Positions 52,772 through 60,618 of a stretch of 62,966 nucleotides of DNA are shown one piece after another. This stretch comes from a virus. A program made the position numbers and the translations under genes. The stretch's first letter is position 1; each line of letters begins with the position of its first letter. The stretch is taken from positions 1-62,966 of IMG/VR virus record IMGVR_UViG_3300025864_000015, one strand, 5' to 3'. The notes beneath the pieces are model-generated. The model saw only the letters and a list, made by a program, of their open reading frames with translations, searched no databases and had not been told where the DNA came from.

Positions 52772-54087
52772 GCGGGCATCTCCATTCTCGTCTGAGCTGA
52801 GGCGGCTTCGATGCGCCGCTGGGCGATTTCGATGTACTCGGCCTCGCGCTCGACGCCGATGAACTCGCGCCCCTCCATCGCGCACGCCACGCCGGTCGTG
52901 CCGCTGCCCATGAACGGGTCGAGCACCACGTCGCCGGGACGGGCCACAAGACGGACCAGCCAGCGCATGAGGGCCAGATTCTTGACCGTAGGATGTGTGT
53001 TGCCCTCGCCACGCTCGGCCCGCGAAGCCTTCGGCGCATAGAAGAATCTGCTCGCGCCGCCGGAGTCGCCGTACGTGAATGGTGCGTCACCGGGCAGTTC
53101 CCCAATGCCAGTGGAGTGAGTTCTGTCTGCCTCTCGTCCTGCGCCCGTGGACGGAGCCGACCACGCCTTAGCCAGCCCTGCCGTCTGCCCGTCCAGCATC
53201 GCGCAGGGGCAGTTCGGGTTGGTGTGGATGCGGACGGGTTCCTTGCCGTGGGGGCCGGAGTATCCGATGTCCCTCGTGTCCTTACGGCCGAGCCCTGCTA
53301 TGCGACTCGCGACTGCCGTACCGTCACGATTGTGCCCGACGTGAGTCCCCGTCTTCGCCGTCCCCTCCCGCGTCTCGTCGCAGGTGCATTCCAGGACCAG
53401 ATTCGCGGGCCAGCGACCGGAGGGGGGAGCGAAATCGGCACCTACTGTTTTGCCTGCAGCCATCATGCCTGCCGCCTTCACGCTGCGCTCTGCCCCTGGA
53501 AGGTCCACGCGGTTTCCGTTCTTGGCGTATGCACCACCGTTCAGGTTGTCGGAAGTCCCCACCCGGCACTCCTCAATCCCCAGCTCCCGCATCGGCCCCG
53601 GCTTGCGGGCGAGGATGATCGGCTCCCATGCGGGCTTGAGGCAGGACTTGCCTTTGGGGAAGCCGCTGCCGTAGAGCCACATGAGCGTGTCGCGAATCTC
53701 GAACCCGGCGTCTTCGAGGGCGCAGGCGAGGCGATGCCATGTGCGGGTGCCGCCGAAGGCCAGGAGGTAGTGGGAGGGGCGCAAGACGCGCAACGCCTCG
53801 GCCCATGTTTCAGGAGAGAATGCGACCAGGCCTGTGTCCCAATCCTTGCCCATGAACCCGGCTCCCGTCATCGTGCGGCGGAAGACCAGCGGCGCGCCAC
53901 AACGCGGGCAGGGGTCGCCGACCTTGACGTGATCGCTGCCGCCGCACTGCCGCCCACAAGCATCGCAGGCGGGCACATCGGCCACCCTGTTCGTCAGCGC
54001 GTAGGGCGGATCGCACACGACCGCGTCCACGCTGCCCGCGTCCATCGCGGCCATTTCGGCGAGGCAGTCGCCGTGAAGGAGCGTCAC
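52768..54087 (-). CDS. DNA adenine-N6/cytosine-N4 methyltransferase with zinc-ribbon insert
   Basis: 439 residues. LLHGDCLAEMAAMDAGSVDA, catalytic DPPY (26-29), C-terminal VVLDPFMGSGTTGVACAMEG (SAM-binding) and GREFIGVEREAEYIEIAQRR give the beta-class order. A zinc ribbon (CDACGRQC ... CPRCGAP, residues 39-65) is inserted straight after DPPY, and a long target-recognition region lies in between. Likely an orphan modifier that protects phage DNA. The target site is unknown. Confidence 0.92.
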   Translation of the reverse strand: MTLLHGDCLAEMAAMDAGSVDAVVCDPPYALTNRVADVPACDACGRQCGGSDHVKVGDPCPRCGAPLVFRRTMTGAGFMGKDWDTGLVAFSPETWAEALRVLRPSHYLLAFGGTRTWHRLACALEDAGFEIRDTLMWLYGSGFPKGKSCLKPAWEPIILARKPGPMRELGIEECRVGTSDNLNGGAYAKNGNRVDLPGAERSVKAAGMMAAGKTVGADFAPPSGRWPANLVLECTCDETREGTAKTGTHVGHNRDGTAVASRIAGLGRKDTRDIGYSGPHGKEPVRIHTNPNCPCAMLDGQTAGLAKAWSAPSTGAGREADRTHSTGIGELPGDAPFTYGDSGGASRFFYAPKASRAERGEGNTHPTVKNLALMRWLVRLVARPGDVVLDPFMGSGTTGVACAMEGREFIGVEREAEYIEIAQRRIEAASAQTRMEMPA

Positions 54088-54326
54088 GCGGGAACCTTCT
54101 CTTCCACGCGCATCATGAGGATCGGCTCATGTACTGAGTGACCGCAGCAAGCCGACACGCAGCCGGGGATGTGTCCGAGGCAGGCGTCATACCCCTCTGC
54201 CGTCGGTGGCCTGCCGCAGCGGGGGCAGGGACGATTCGGGTCGTCGTCAACGGGCACGCCGTCCTCATAGCGCCAGACGCCGCGCTTGTAGGTGACGAGG
54301 CGGCCGCGGGAGTAGGAGAGGATCAT
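54084..54326 (-). CDS. Small zinc protein (ACCGH type), copy 1
   Basis: 80 residues. NRPCPRCGRPPTAEGYDACL followed by GHIPGCVSACCGHSVHEPIL. The same C-x2-C ... D-x-C ... PG-x-V-x-ACCGH string occurs in the 55773-56030 gene. A family of phage zinc proteins often beginning actinophage accessory operons. Unknown role. Confidence 0.68.
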   Translation of the reverse strand: MILSYSRGRLVTYKRGVWRYEDGVPVDDDPNRPCPRCGRPPTAEGYDACLGHIPGCVSACCGHSVHEPILMMRVEEKVPA

Positions 54327-55561
54327 AGGAAGCGCTCATATCTGCTCGGCTCCGCGTCGGCCCGGTTCACATTCAGCGGGTAGCGCCACGACACGCCCAC
54401 GTCCTCGTGGCAGCCGACCAACTTCTGCACCGGGTCTGCGTAGGAGCCCAGCTCATTCAGCGCGTATTCGTCGCCGCCCTTGAGGCTGCCGACGATGAAC
54501 TGCTCGCCGACGCCGTCCATCTTCGGTAGGTCCGCGGCTTGGTGGATGTGGCCGTACCAGCGATAATGGACGCGGCGGCCGTGACTTGATTCGAGCGCCG
54601 TGAGCTTGCCGTCCATGCGCTGGAATGCGTACCAGGGGATGCCGCCGTAGCCGCCCCTGGCTGCGCTGTAGCCATGATTCAGCGAGTGGTAGTGCCCGCG
54701 TACCTCGACGATGGCCGTCCAGGCTTTTGGGACCACGACGGACACGCGGTCGTTGGTGGCCGTGAGGTCGCGGACCATCTCGCCGATAAGCCAGTCCGCC
54801 GTTTCAGTCGGCTGCTTCCACGGCATCTTCGCCGAGCGCCGTCCGTGGTTGCCGGGGACAATGATGTAGGTGACGGGGATGTACTCGGAGAGTTCGGTCA
54901 GAGCCACGGCCTTGACCTGTGCCACGAGCCGCATGGCCTCGAAGACCGGCAGCGCGTTCGTGGCCTTGTTGTCGTCGAGGAGGTCGCCCGTGAAGGAATC
55001 GCCGAGGTCGAAGACGTGCAAAACCTCGAATGTCGTGCCGGTGTGGCAGTCAAACAGGATCTTCAGCGTGCGGTCGACGGTGTACTGCATCCGCCGGCAC
55101 ATGATGGCGGGGTTGTACTCGTTGAATCCCTGCATCACGTCGCGGTCGATGATCTCGCCGCCGTGAGGGTCTGCCCATGTGAGGATCGCGTCCTCGACGA
55201 TGCTCCCGCGCCCGAGATGCGGTGGCAGCACCCGCGTCGGCGTGACCTTGCCCATGACGCCGAGCGCCGCCTCCAGCACGTCCTCGTACACGTTGCTCGT
55301 CTTAACTGCGGCGGTGTACAGTTTCTTTGTCTCCGCGAGCTCGGTCTTGAGTCGGGCGATGGTCTTATCCTCGGCGAACTGCTCCTCGGATGTCATCGCC
55401 GCCGGCGTCGCGTCCGGCGTGTACTTCCGACCCCAGTGCTCCGCCGGGACCGCCAGCCCCTCACTCTTCGCCATCTTCCGCGCCGTCTGGTAGTGGCAGC
55501 CGATGCGGCCGGCGAGGTCGTTGAGGGACGTGCTCTCGTCGTAGGCTTCGCGGACGGTCAC
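54323..55561 (-). CDS. Metallophosphoesterase with N-terminal HTH
   Basis: 412 residues from GTG 55561. N-terminal HTH (SLNDLAGRIGCHYQTARKMA), a coiled coil (IARLKTELAETKKLYTAAVK), then calcineurin-like motifs: ILTWADPHGG, HVFDLGDSFTGD, IIVPGNHGRRSA, GHYHSLNHG and WYGHIHQAAD. All metal-binding Asp/His/Asn motifs are present. This architecture is common in phages; it may act on nucleic acid or nucleotides. The substrate cannot be read from sequence. Confidence 0.87.
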   Translation of the reverse strand: MTVREAYDESTSLNDLAGRIGCHYQTARKMAKSEGLAVPAEHWGRKYTPDATPAAMTSEEQFAEDKTIARLKTELAETKKLYTAAVKTSNVYEDVLEAALGVMGKVTPTRVLPPHLGRGSIVEDAILTWADPHGGEIIDRDVMQGFNEYNPAIMCRRMQYTVDRTLKILFDCHTGTTFEVLHVFDLGDSFTGDLLDDNKATNALPVFEAMRLVAQVKAVALTELSEYIPVTYIIVPGNHGRRSAKMPWKQPTETADWLIGEMVRDLTATNDRVSVVVPKAWTAIVEVRGHYHSLNHGYSAARGGYGGIPWYAFQRMDGKLTALESSHGRRVHYRWYGHIHQAADLPKMDGVGEQFIVGSLKGGDEYALNELGSYADPVQKLVGCHEDVGVSWRYPLNVNRADAEPSRYERFL

Positions 55562-55776
55562 TACCCACGCTCCTGTCCGGGCGCATGACCGAGCGCCGCG
55601 GCGATGCCGGGGTTGGGCAGACCGTTGCGCGTCACCAGCCACCTCGCGCAGCACTTGCCTGAGCAGAAGAGGTATTTGGGCCAGAGGTCGAGGGCGGCGT
55701 CGTGGCGCTTGAATTCGCACTCCATGGGGCCGTGCGCGCCGCACTCCTCGCATGAGGCGATGCGGATGGGCCTCAC
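55561..55776 (-). CDS. Zinc-binding small protein
   Basis: 71 residues from GTG 55776. IRIASCEECGAHGPMECEFK then KYLFCSGKCCARWLVTRNGL form a treble-clef-like Cys set. Unknown. Confidence 0.62.
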   Translation of the reverse strand: MRPIRIASCEECGAHGPMECEFKRHDAALDLWPKYLFCSGKCCARWLVTRNGLPNPGIAAALGHAPGQERG

Positions 55777-56030
55777 GCGCGATACTCCCCAGACACCATC
55801 GCCGCCGAATAGGTGCGCGGCCAGTCCGGTGGATTGCCGCCCATGGCCCTCATCACGGTCAGAGCGGCACACCCGTACAGGGTTACGGATGGGTCGCCTT
55901 CGAGGGTCAGGTACGGGATGATGAGGGGGTCTCCATGGCCGCAGCAGGCGTTGACCACGCCCGGCAGATTGGAGATGCAGGGGTCATGGCCCATCCGGGC
56001 CTGCCCGCAATGGGGGCAGGCGGCGGTCAC
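55773..56030 (-). CDS. Small zinc protein (ACCGH type), copy 2
   Basis: 85 residues from GTG 56030. ACPHCGQARMGHDPCISNLP followed by GVVNACCGHGDPLIIPYLTL, paralogous to the 54084-54326 gene in its Cys/His core, with a different C-terminus (ALTVMRAMGGNPPDWPRTYS). Unknown. Confidence 0.66.
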   Translation of the reverse strand: MTAACPHCGQARMGHDPCISNLPGVVNACCGHGDPLIIPYLTLEGDPSVTLYGCAALTVMRAMGGNPPDWPRTYSAAMVSGEYRA

Positions 56031-56290
56031 AGCGCCTGCTCCCCAGCCGCCATAGCCTTGCGCACGGCTTCGGCAGAGTTGCCCGACGCATCTCTCCACG
56101 CCTCACACCGCTCCTTATCCGGCCTCGCTATCTTGCGCGGGGCGGGGTGGACGGCGATGCACCATGAGGCTAGTCCGAGGCCGACTTTGCGACGTTCGTA
56201 GACGTAGTGCGGCTTGGGCGACTTCCCAAAGCGACGGTAGCAGGACGTACCGCCCATGCCGCAACGGTCGCAAGTGAACTGCGGCGTCAC
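56027..56290 (-). CDS. Zinc-finger hypothetical protein
   Basis: 87 residues from GTG 56290. FTCDRCGMGGTSCYRRFGKS, then aromatic SWCIAVHPAPRKIARPDKER and a helical end (GNSAEAVRKAMAAGEQ). Unknown. Confidence 0.62.
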   Translation of the reverse strand: MTPQFTCDRCGMGGTSCYRRFGKSPKPHYVYERRKVGLGLASWCIAVHPAPRKIARPDKERCEAWRDASGNSAEAVRKAMAAGEQAL

Positions 56291-56775
56291 GATGCCCTCA
56301 GGAAGTTGGGCCGCGCGAACTCGCCACGGAAGCGGAGGGCGGCCAGGTCGTAGGCCAACGCTGCGTCTATCTCGTTGTCGAAGCACCCGAGATGGCGCGC
56401 TCTTCCGTCATGGCCGATATGGGCCACCCACTTGCCGCTGCCCTTGCTCCAGCTCACGCCCTGGAACGCAGACGTGCGCCCCCTCTGCGGCCTTAGGTTG
56501 GCTTGATTCTCGCGGTGAGTACAGCAACGTAGGTTGGCACGGCGGTTGTCGAGGCCGTCACCGTTGATATGGTCGACCTCGACGCCGGGGTCGGGCAACA
56601 GAATCTGGCGATGCATTCGGGTCGGCCTACACACTCCGCCGGTGCGCGATCCACGCACCGCATACCGGGCTCGTCGATCAGTGTGTGCGCTCCATTTCCA
56701 CCCCGACAGCATCTCGAAGTCTTCATCGTCAACGAGCGCCACCATGCCGCGCGTCAGGGGAATCTCGCAGCTCAC
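56287..56775 (-). CDS. AP2-HNH homing endonuclease
   Basis: 162 residues from GTG 56775. IPLTRGMVALVDDEDFEMLS, then MHRQILLPDPGVEVDHINGD and GLDNRRANLRCCTHRENQAN (HNH_3 core), and an AP2 DNA-binding end (FQGVSWSKGSGKWVAHIGHD; GCFDNEIDAALAYDLAALRF). Standard length and complete motifs. A mobile, free-standing gene inserted in the operon. Confidence 0.92.
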   Translation of the reverse strand: MSCEIPLTRGMVALVDDEDFEMLSGWKWSAHTDRRARYAVRGSRTGGVCRPTRMHRQILLPDPGVEVDHINGDGLDNRRANLRCCTHRENQANLRPQRGRTSAFQGVSWSKGSGKWVAHIGHDGRARHLGCFDNEIDAALAYDLAALRFRGEFARPNFLRAS

Positions 56776-57203
56776 TTCTGCCGCGCCAGGTCGAGAAGCC
56801 AGTCGCGCCACGTTGTTCCGGGGTCGGACTTCCGAAAGTCCCACGGCAGCGATGCGAACCCGGTACCGTCATCCCTGATTTTCCTCTTGTCACCGAACGC
56901 GCTAAGCAGCCGCAGGACGAAGCGGGCCTCGTGGCGGAATGAGTCGCGCACCTCCGCGTCTTCGGAAAGCTCACACCAGTGCGCCCAATCAACTCCGCTC
57001 TCCCCCGTGTTGCTGTTGGTCTTGGCCTCGCACAACGCCTCCGCCACCATCTTCTCTGTCAGCGGGCCATACGTGAGCTTGGCGCAGTTGGGGCAGTCGG
57101 TGCTGGACGGAAGTTGCATCAGCATGTCGCCATCGCGCGCCCGCGCCCAAGACGATACGAACACTTCGTGCCCGCACTCGTCACACGTGAATGTGACCTT
57201 CAC
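56772..57203 (-). CDS. Zinc-ribbon hypothetical protein
   Basis: 143 residues. VTFTCDECGHEVFVSS and DCPNCAKLTYG make a zinc ribbon; then helical regions (LTEKMVAEALCEAKTNSNTG; SFRHEARFVLRLLSAFGDKR). Coupled to the CHAP lysin by GTGA. Unknown. Confidence 0.66.
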   Translation of the reverse strand: MKVTFTCDECGHEVFVSSWARARDGDMLMQLPSSTDCPNCAKLTYGPLTEKMVAEALCEAKTNSNTGESGVDWAHWCELSEDAEVRDSFRHEARFVLRLLSAFGDKRKIRDDGTGFASLPWDFRKSDPGTTWRDWLLDLARQK

Positions 57204-57883
57204 TTCTGCAGCCTAGCGAGGTCGAAGACGACGTTGATCTGCTCGAAACTGCGGAACTCGCGGCGCACGGCGTCAGGACCGGCCCCGCCCGCGTTGGCCT
57301 CGTCGGTGTGGATGTAGCTGACGTGCGCCCCTTCCGGCTTCACCTCGTCGATGGTTCCGATGTGGTCGCCGCTGCCGACGTAATGGGCGTAGTCCCATAC
57401 GAACGTGCAGCTCATTCCGGGGAGCCAGAGGTCGCGGTGAGGCACAATGATGTGATTGCGCTGCGCGTAGAGTTCCATCGCCGGGACGTAGGCCGGATTG
57501 CTGGGGGGCGGGCCGTTGAAGTGACAGAGCTTCCTGGCGACATACCAGTGCCCCTCGGCGCACCAGGGTTCATGCCAATCCAGTCCGCAGAACGCGGCGA
57601 TCTCACGTTGCTTGGCGCTTCCCTCCTTCACGCCCATGAGCGAATCGTAGCCTCGCGCCATGGCCTGGCGGAACTCCTGATGCACGTTCGGAGGGAGAAG
57701 CAGGTCACAGAGCGCCTGCGTCTTCTGCGCTGAGGGGTGCAGCCCGGCATGCGTAGAGACGCGCCAGGCGTTCGTCTGCGCACCGTTTCCCCACTGGTCG
57801 TTGTCCGCCCACAGGTGCTCGGCGATGTCGTGCCGCTTGATATACGCGGCCATCTTCTCTTTGACGAGCTTGTTGGACTGCAC
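57200..57883 (-). CDS. CHAP-type endolysin candidate
   Basis: 227 residues; GTG start with AGGAGG 7 nt upstream. The first 90 residues are helical. WHEPWCAEGHWYVARKLCHF (C108), then PGMSCTFVWDYAHYVGSGDH followed by IGTIDEV (H174) reproduce the CHAP/NlpC-P60 Cys ... GDHIGxI pattern. It would cleave peptidoglycan cross-links. No separate wall-binding domain is obvious. First gene of its operon, behind promoter motif d. Confidence 0.75.
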   Translation of the reverse strand: MQSNKLVKEKMAAYIKRHDIAEHLWADNDQWGNGAQTNAWRVSTHAGLHPSAQKTQALCDLLLPPNVHQEFRQAMARGYDSLMGVKEGSAKQREIAAFCGLDWHEPWCAEGHWYVARKLCHFNGPPPSNPAYVPAMELYAQRNHIIVPHRDLWLPGMSCTFVWDYAHYVGSGDHIGTIDEVKPEGAHVSYIHTDEANAGGAGPDAVRREFRSFEQINVVFDLARLQK

Positions 57884-57913
57884 GGATGCCTCCTAGGTGA
57901 CTATCGACAACCT

Positions 57914-57953
57914 GATTCTGGACGCAGCTATCCCGATGTACTACAAGCAGTTG
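57914..57953 (-). promoter_or_regulatory. Conserved phage promoter motif, copy d
   Basis: CAACTGCTTGTAG (57953-57941) on the minus strand, 21 nt, AGAATC (57919-57914), about 30 nt before the CHAP gene. Same spacing as copies a-c. Confidence 0.65.
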
Positions 57954-57999
57954 CAGCCAACAGTTGACCGCGGCGCGGCGGTGTGATACTCGCGCGCGT

Positions 58000-58761
58000 C
58001 TACAGACTAGAGATGAGCTTTTCCAGGGCCGCCACAGCCGCTTTGAACGTCGCGAGAATGGCCTGCAGTGCGGCCTTGAGCCCGGTCGGGGTGGGAGGAG
58101 CGGGCGCGGGTGGCGGAGTGGGTACGAAGACGGGTAGCTCCACGGCCGCGCACGCCTCGCCACCGTTTGCCATGCAGACGGCGAGGTCGGCCCACGTGAT
58201 CTTGCACTTGCCGCCCTGGCCCCACGACGTGCCCCACGAGTTCTGCAGGTAGCAGTACGTGGCGTCGGCACCGTAGGCCGCGATGCCGTGGCCACCGGCG
58301 ACGTTGCCGGTCGGCCGCACGATGCCACTCGCGTCCGGCGTAAACATGCCGTCATACCAGTCGATGCCGAAGACCACGGGGCCGTGGTTGAGCAGGAACG
58401 TCTTTGCGTCAGGGAGGCTGCCGAAGGCGTAGGCGGCCAGCCTGCCGCGCTGCTTCATCGCCTTGGCTCCCGAACGCACGGAGGTGCCGTCCTCCTGCCG
58501 CGGCTCGCCGTCGATGACCTTGCACTCGTAGTAGATGGCGTCGCCGTCTGCGCCTGAGTAGTCGTCGTCGACCGGCAACGTATTGCCCCAGTCGGCGAAG
58601 CCGAAGCCGACGCAGTGCCCGCTGTCGCCCTGGTCAAGCACCGGGCCGACCCCCCAGTACATCTGCGTGATGCCGAAAGACGGGTGCAGATAGGTGGCGA
58701 GCTTGTAGTCGCGATCATCGGGCGGAGACGGGATTCGGCCGAGGCCGTGGGCGTTGGGCAT
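58000..58761 (-). CDS. Papain-like (C1) cysteine protease
   Basis: 253 residues with GGAGG before ATG. VGPVLDQGDSGHCVGFGFAD (oxyanion Q44, nucleophile C50), NVAGGHGIAAYG (H158) and YLQNSWGTSWGQGG (N174) form a full C1A catalytic set. There is no propeptide of usual length. A Pro-rich linker (PTPPPAPAPPTPTG) connects to a C-terminal amphipathic helix (KAALQAILATFKAAVAALEK). Located with a TM peptide and a coiled-coil/TM protein right after the virion operon, so a role in lysis or virion protein processing is inferred. Confidence 0.9.
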   Translation of the reverse strand: MPNAHGLGRIPSPPDDRDYKLATYLHPSFGITQMYWGVGPVLDQGDSGHCVGFGFADWGNTLPVDDDYSGADGDAIYYECKVIDGEPRQEDGTSVRSGAKAMKQRGRLAAYAFGSLPDAKTFLLNHGPVVFGIDWYDGMFTPDASGIVRPTGNVAGGHGIAAYGADATYCYLQNSWGTSWGQGGKCKITWADLAVCMANGGEACAAVELPVFVPTPPPAPAPPTPTGLKAALQAILATFKAAVAALEKLISSL

Positions 58762-58769
58762 GAGGCCTC

Positions 58770-58844
58770 CTACAGCAACTTCGTGGCGAGGAAGACAATG
58801 AGAATGACGATGATGACGATGACTAAGACTCGCTCGATGGACAT
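58770..58844 (-). CDS. 24-residue TM peptide in the lysis cluster
   Basis: AGGAG lies 5 nt upstream of ATG 58844. The peptide MSIERVLVIVIIVILIVFLA then TKLL is a single TM helix. Its stop codon overlaps the ribosome site of the protease gene. Position and composition suggest a holin-like or lysis-timing peptide. Confidence 0.65.
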   Translation of the reverse strand: MSIERVLVIVIIVILIVFLATKLL

Positions 58845-58852
58845 GGTTTCTC

Positions 58853-59254
58853 CTAATGCGATAGCTGAATGATGATCGAGACGATGAGGCCCGCGCTGGC
58901 GATGATTGCCGCGATGCCGTAGAGGGTGGCCTTCGTGCCCTCGCCTTGGCCCGCCCCGCGATCGGAGCGACGGCTGAGTTCGCTGATCCGCTCGTCCTGC
59001 TTGTCGTAACGCGCAGTGGCCGCGTTCTCGGCCTTCAGCACGGCCTCCTTGGCGTTCGTAAGAGCAATCTGGTTGGCCTTATCCGTCGCCACGAGAGCGG
59101 CCGTCGTGGCCTTGTCCATCCCCGTGAATCGGTCATCGGTTCGCTCCCAGAGCTTCTCAATGTCGTTAGTGAAGTTGCCCTGGAGCATCTCGACAGACGC
59201 CTTGAGCCCCGCCACCTGCGCGACCATCGCTTCTCTGAACGCTGCCTCTGTCAT
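58853..59254 (-). CDS. Coiled-coil protein with C-terminal TM (holin-associated type)
   Basis: 133 residues from ATG 59254, chosen because the upstream frame crosses the operon terminator. Long coiled coil (EAMVAQVAGLKASVEMLQGN ... ATARYDKQDERISELSRRSD), short hinge and one TM helix (LYGIAAIIASAGLIVSIIIQ). This XhlA-like topology is typical of actinophage lysis cassettes. Probably inner-membrane, N-terminus in cytoplasm. Confidence 0.75.
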   Translation of the reverse strand: MTEAAFREAMVAQVAGLKASVEMLQGNFTNDIEKLWERTDDRFTGMDKATTAALVATDKANQIALTNAKEAVLKAENAATARYDKQDERISELSRRSDRGAGQGEGTKATLYGIAAIIASAGLIVSIIIQLSH

Positions 59255-59300
59255 GTGCGCCTCATCAGGTTCCTTGTCTCGTCGGTGCGTGAATAGAGTC

Positions 59301-59329
59301 GGGGCCGCCCGGTATGCCCGGACGGCCCC
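59301..59329 (-). terminator. Terminator at the end of the virion operon
   Basis: GGGGCCG (59301-59307) pairs with CGGCCCC (59323-59329), with an inner CCGG/CCGG pairing, about 40 nt after the last tail gene. No U-run. Confidence 0.6.
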
Positions 59330-59366
59330 TGGTCGCGGAGGGGGTGCCGCGTTTCGAGAGGCTGTG

Positions 59367-60611
59367 TTAGCGCCGCTTGATTGACTTCGCCCCGGCGGCG
59401 AGCCGCGCGAGCCATACGTCGAAGCGCCTTGAGTTCTCGCCGAACTGCACATCCGCCGAAAGCTCCAGCGGGTGCAACGTCACGGCCGTGATCGGCTGCC
59501 CGTTCAAGGTGCCGCCGGGCCGCAATCCGAGGGCGTCCACGCCCTGTATCGTGACGCTGCCAGCGGGGCCGAGGGCGCCGTGGCTGGCGAGGAAGCGTTC
59601 GCCGAAGCGCGTCGCCTGATGCCCTGTCTTGATACTTTCCGGCGCGTCCAGATACTCATTACGCGGACCGGCGCCGCCGTGCACGATGACCTCGCGGCGC
59701 TTGCCCTTCGCGTTCGTGAAGCCGATGCGCACGCCGCCGAACTGCTCGTCGACGGTCTTCTCGATGGACCACGTGGTGCGCGGGTCGGAGTAGGCGTAGG
59801 AGTAGTCGGCGCCGTGACCCGGCTGGGCGAAATGCACGACGTTGTTCCCGTAGGCGGCGTAGTTGTCACCGGTCATGCCGCAGACCTCGTCAATGGCCTC
59901 CCAGCGGTCCTTGGGCAACCCGTCGAAGTACATCTCCGTGAGGTCGTAGTTCTTCGCGTCCCCGCCGCCGCTCATGCCTCCGACCTCAAGGATGTCCTTG
60001 AGTACGCGGCGCGTGGTCACGTTGCGCCCGAGGTCGCTGCCGTAGACGACCGCCTTCGTGATGCGGATGCCCCACGGCGGCGGGTCGGCCTTGGTGTACT
60101 GGTCGTTGAAGTGCTTCAGGTAGGCGTCAGTCGGCGGCGTGAAGCTGTAGGCGATGCACTCGACGCGCACCACGAGGCAGCGAGCCCGCTGGATGCTGTT
60201 CGTCGCGTGAATCTGAATGGGCCGCCACGAGGCCAGCCGCGCCTCTTCGAGCAGGGCGTCCAGTTCGGTCTGCAGATAGGCCTTGGCGGCGGGGGCGGTG
60301 GCGGCGTCGACCTCCAACTGCTTCGCCTCGATATCCGCTTGCAGAGCCGCACTTCCTGCGCCGGGTTCTAGCTGGCGGCGGAAGATGCAGGCGAGCTTGT
60401 CTCCGTCAATGTGCTCGCGCAGGTAGACCGACACGCGGAAGTAGGGATGCAACGCCGCCTGATACCCGCCGATGTCCATGTCGATGTCGACGGCGCGGAT
60501 GTAGTGGTCGCTGCTGATCACGTTCTCGTCGCCGGTGAGGCCGCCGTACAGCTCAAGGTAGACGCGCGCGTTCTGGCCCGGTGAGTCAAGTTCGACGACG
60601 GGATCGCTCAT
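59367..60611 (-). CDS. Tail protein, baseplate hub-like
   Basis: 414 residues. Beta-rich N-terminus (VELDSPGQNARVYLELYGGL), a helical hairpin around residues 95-135 (ALQADIEAKQLEVDAATAPA; AYLQTELDALLEEARLASW), then ILEVGGMSGGG, EVCGMTGDNYAAYGNNVVHF and a C-terminal IQGVDALGLRPGGTLNGQPI / VTLHPLELSADVQF typical of tail-associated hub proteins. Final gene of the virion operon. A lytic motif is not apparent. Confidence 0.7.
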   Translation of the reverse strand: MSDPVVELDSPGQNARVYLELYGGLTGDENVISSDHYIRAVDIDMDIGGYQAALHPYFRVSVYLREHIDGDKLACIFRRQLEPGAGSAALQADIEAKQLEVDAATAPAAKAYLQTELDALLEEARLASWRPIQIHATNSIQRARCLVVRVECIAYSFTPPTDAYLKHFNDQYTKADPPPWGIRITKAVVYGSDLGRNVTTRRVLKDILEVGGMSGGGDAKNYDLTEMYFDGLPKDRWEAIDEVCGMTGDNYAAYGNNVVHFAQPGHGADYSYAYSDPRTTWSIEKTVDEQFGGVRIGFTNAKGKRREVIVHGGAGPRNEYLDAPESIKTGHQATRFGERFLASHGALGPAGSVTIQGVDALGLRPGGTLNGQPITAVTLHPLELSADVQFGENSRRFDVWLARLAAGAKSIKRR

Positions 60612-60618
60612 AGCATCC

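Noticed and set aside
54674-55588. Plus-strand 304-codon frame
   Set aside because: Antisense to the metallophosphoesterase with its intact motifs; no start signal.
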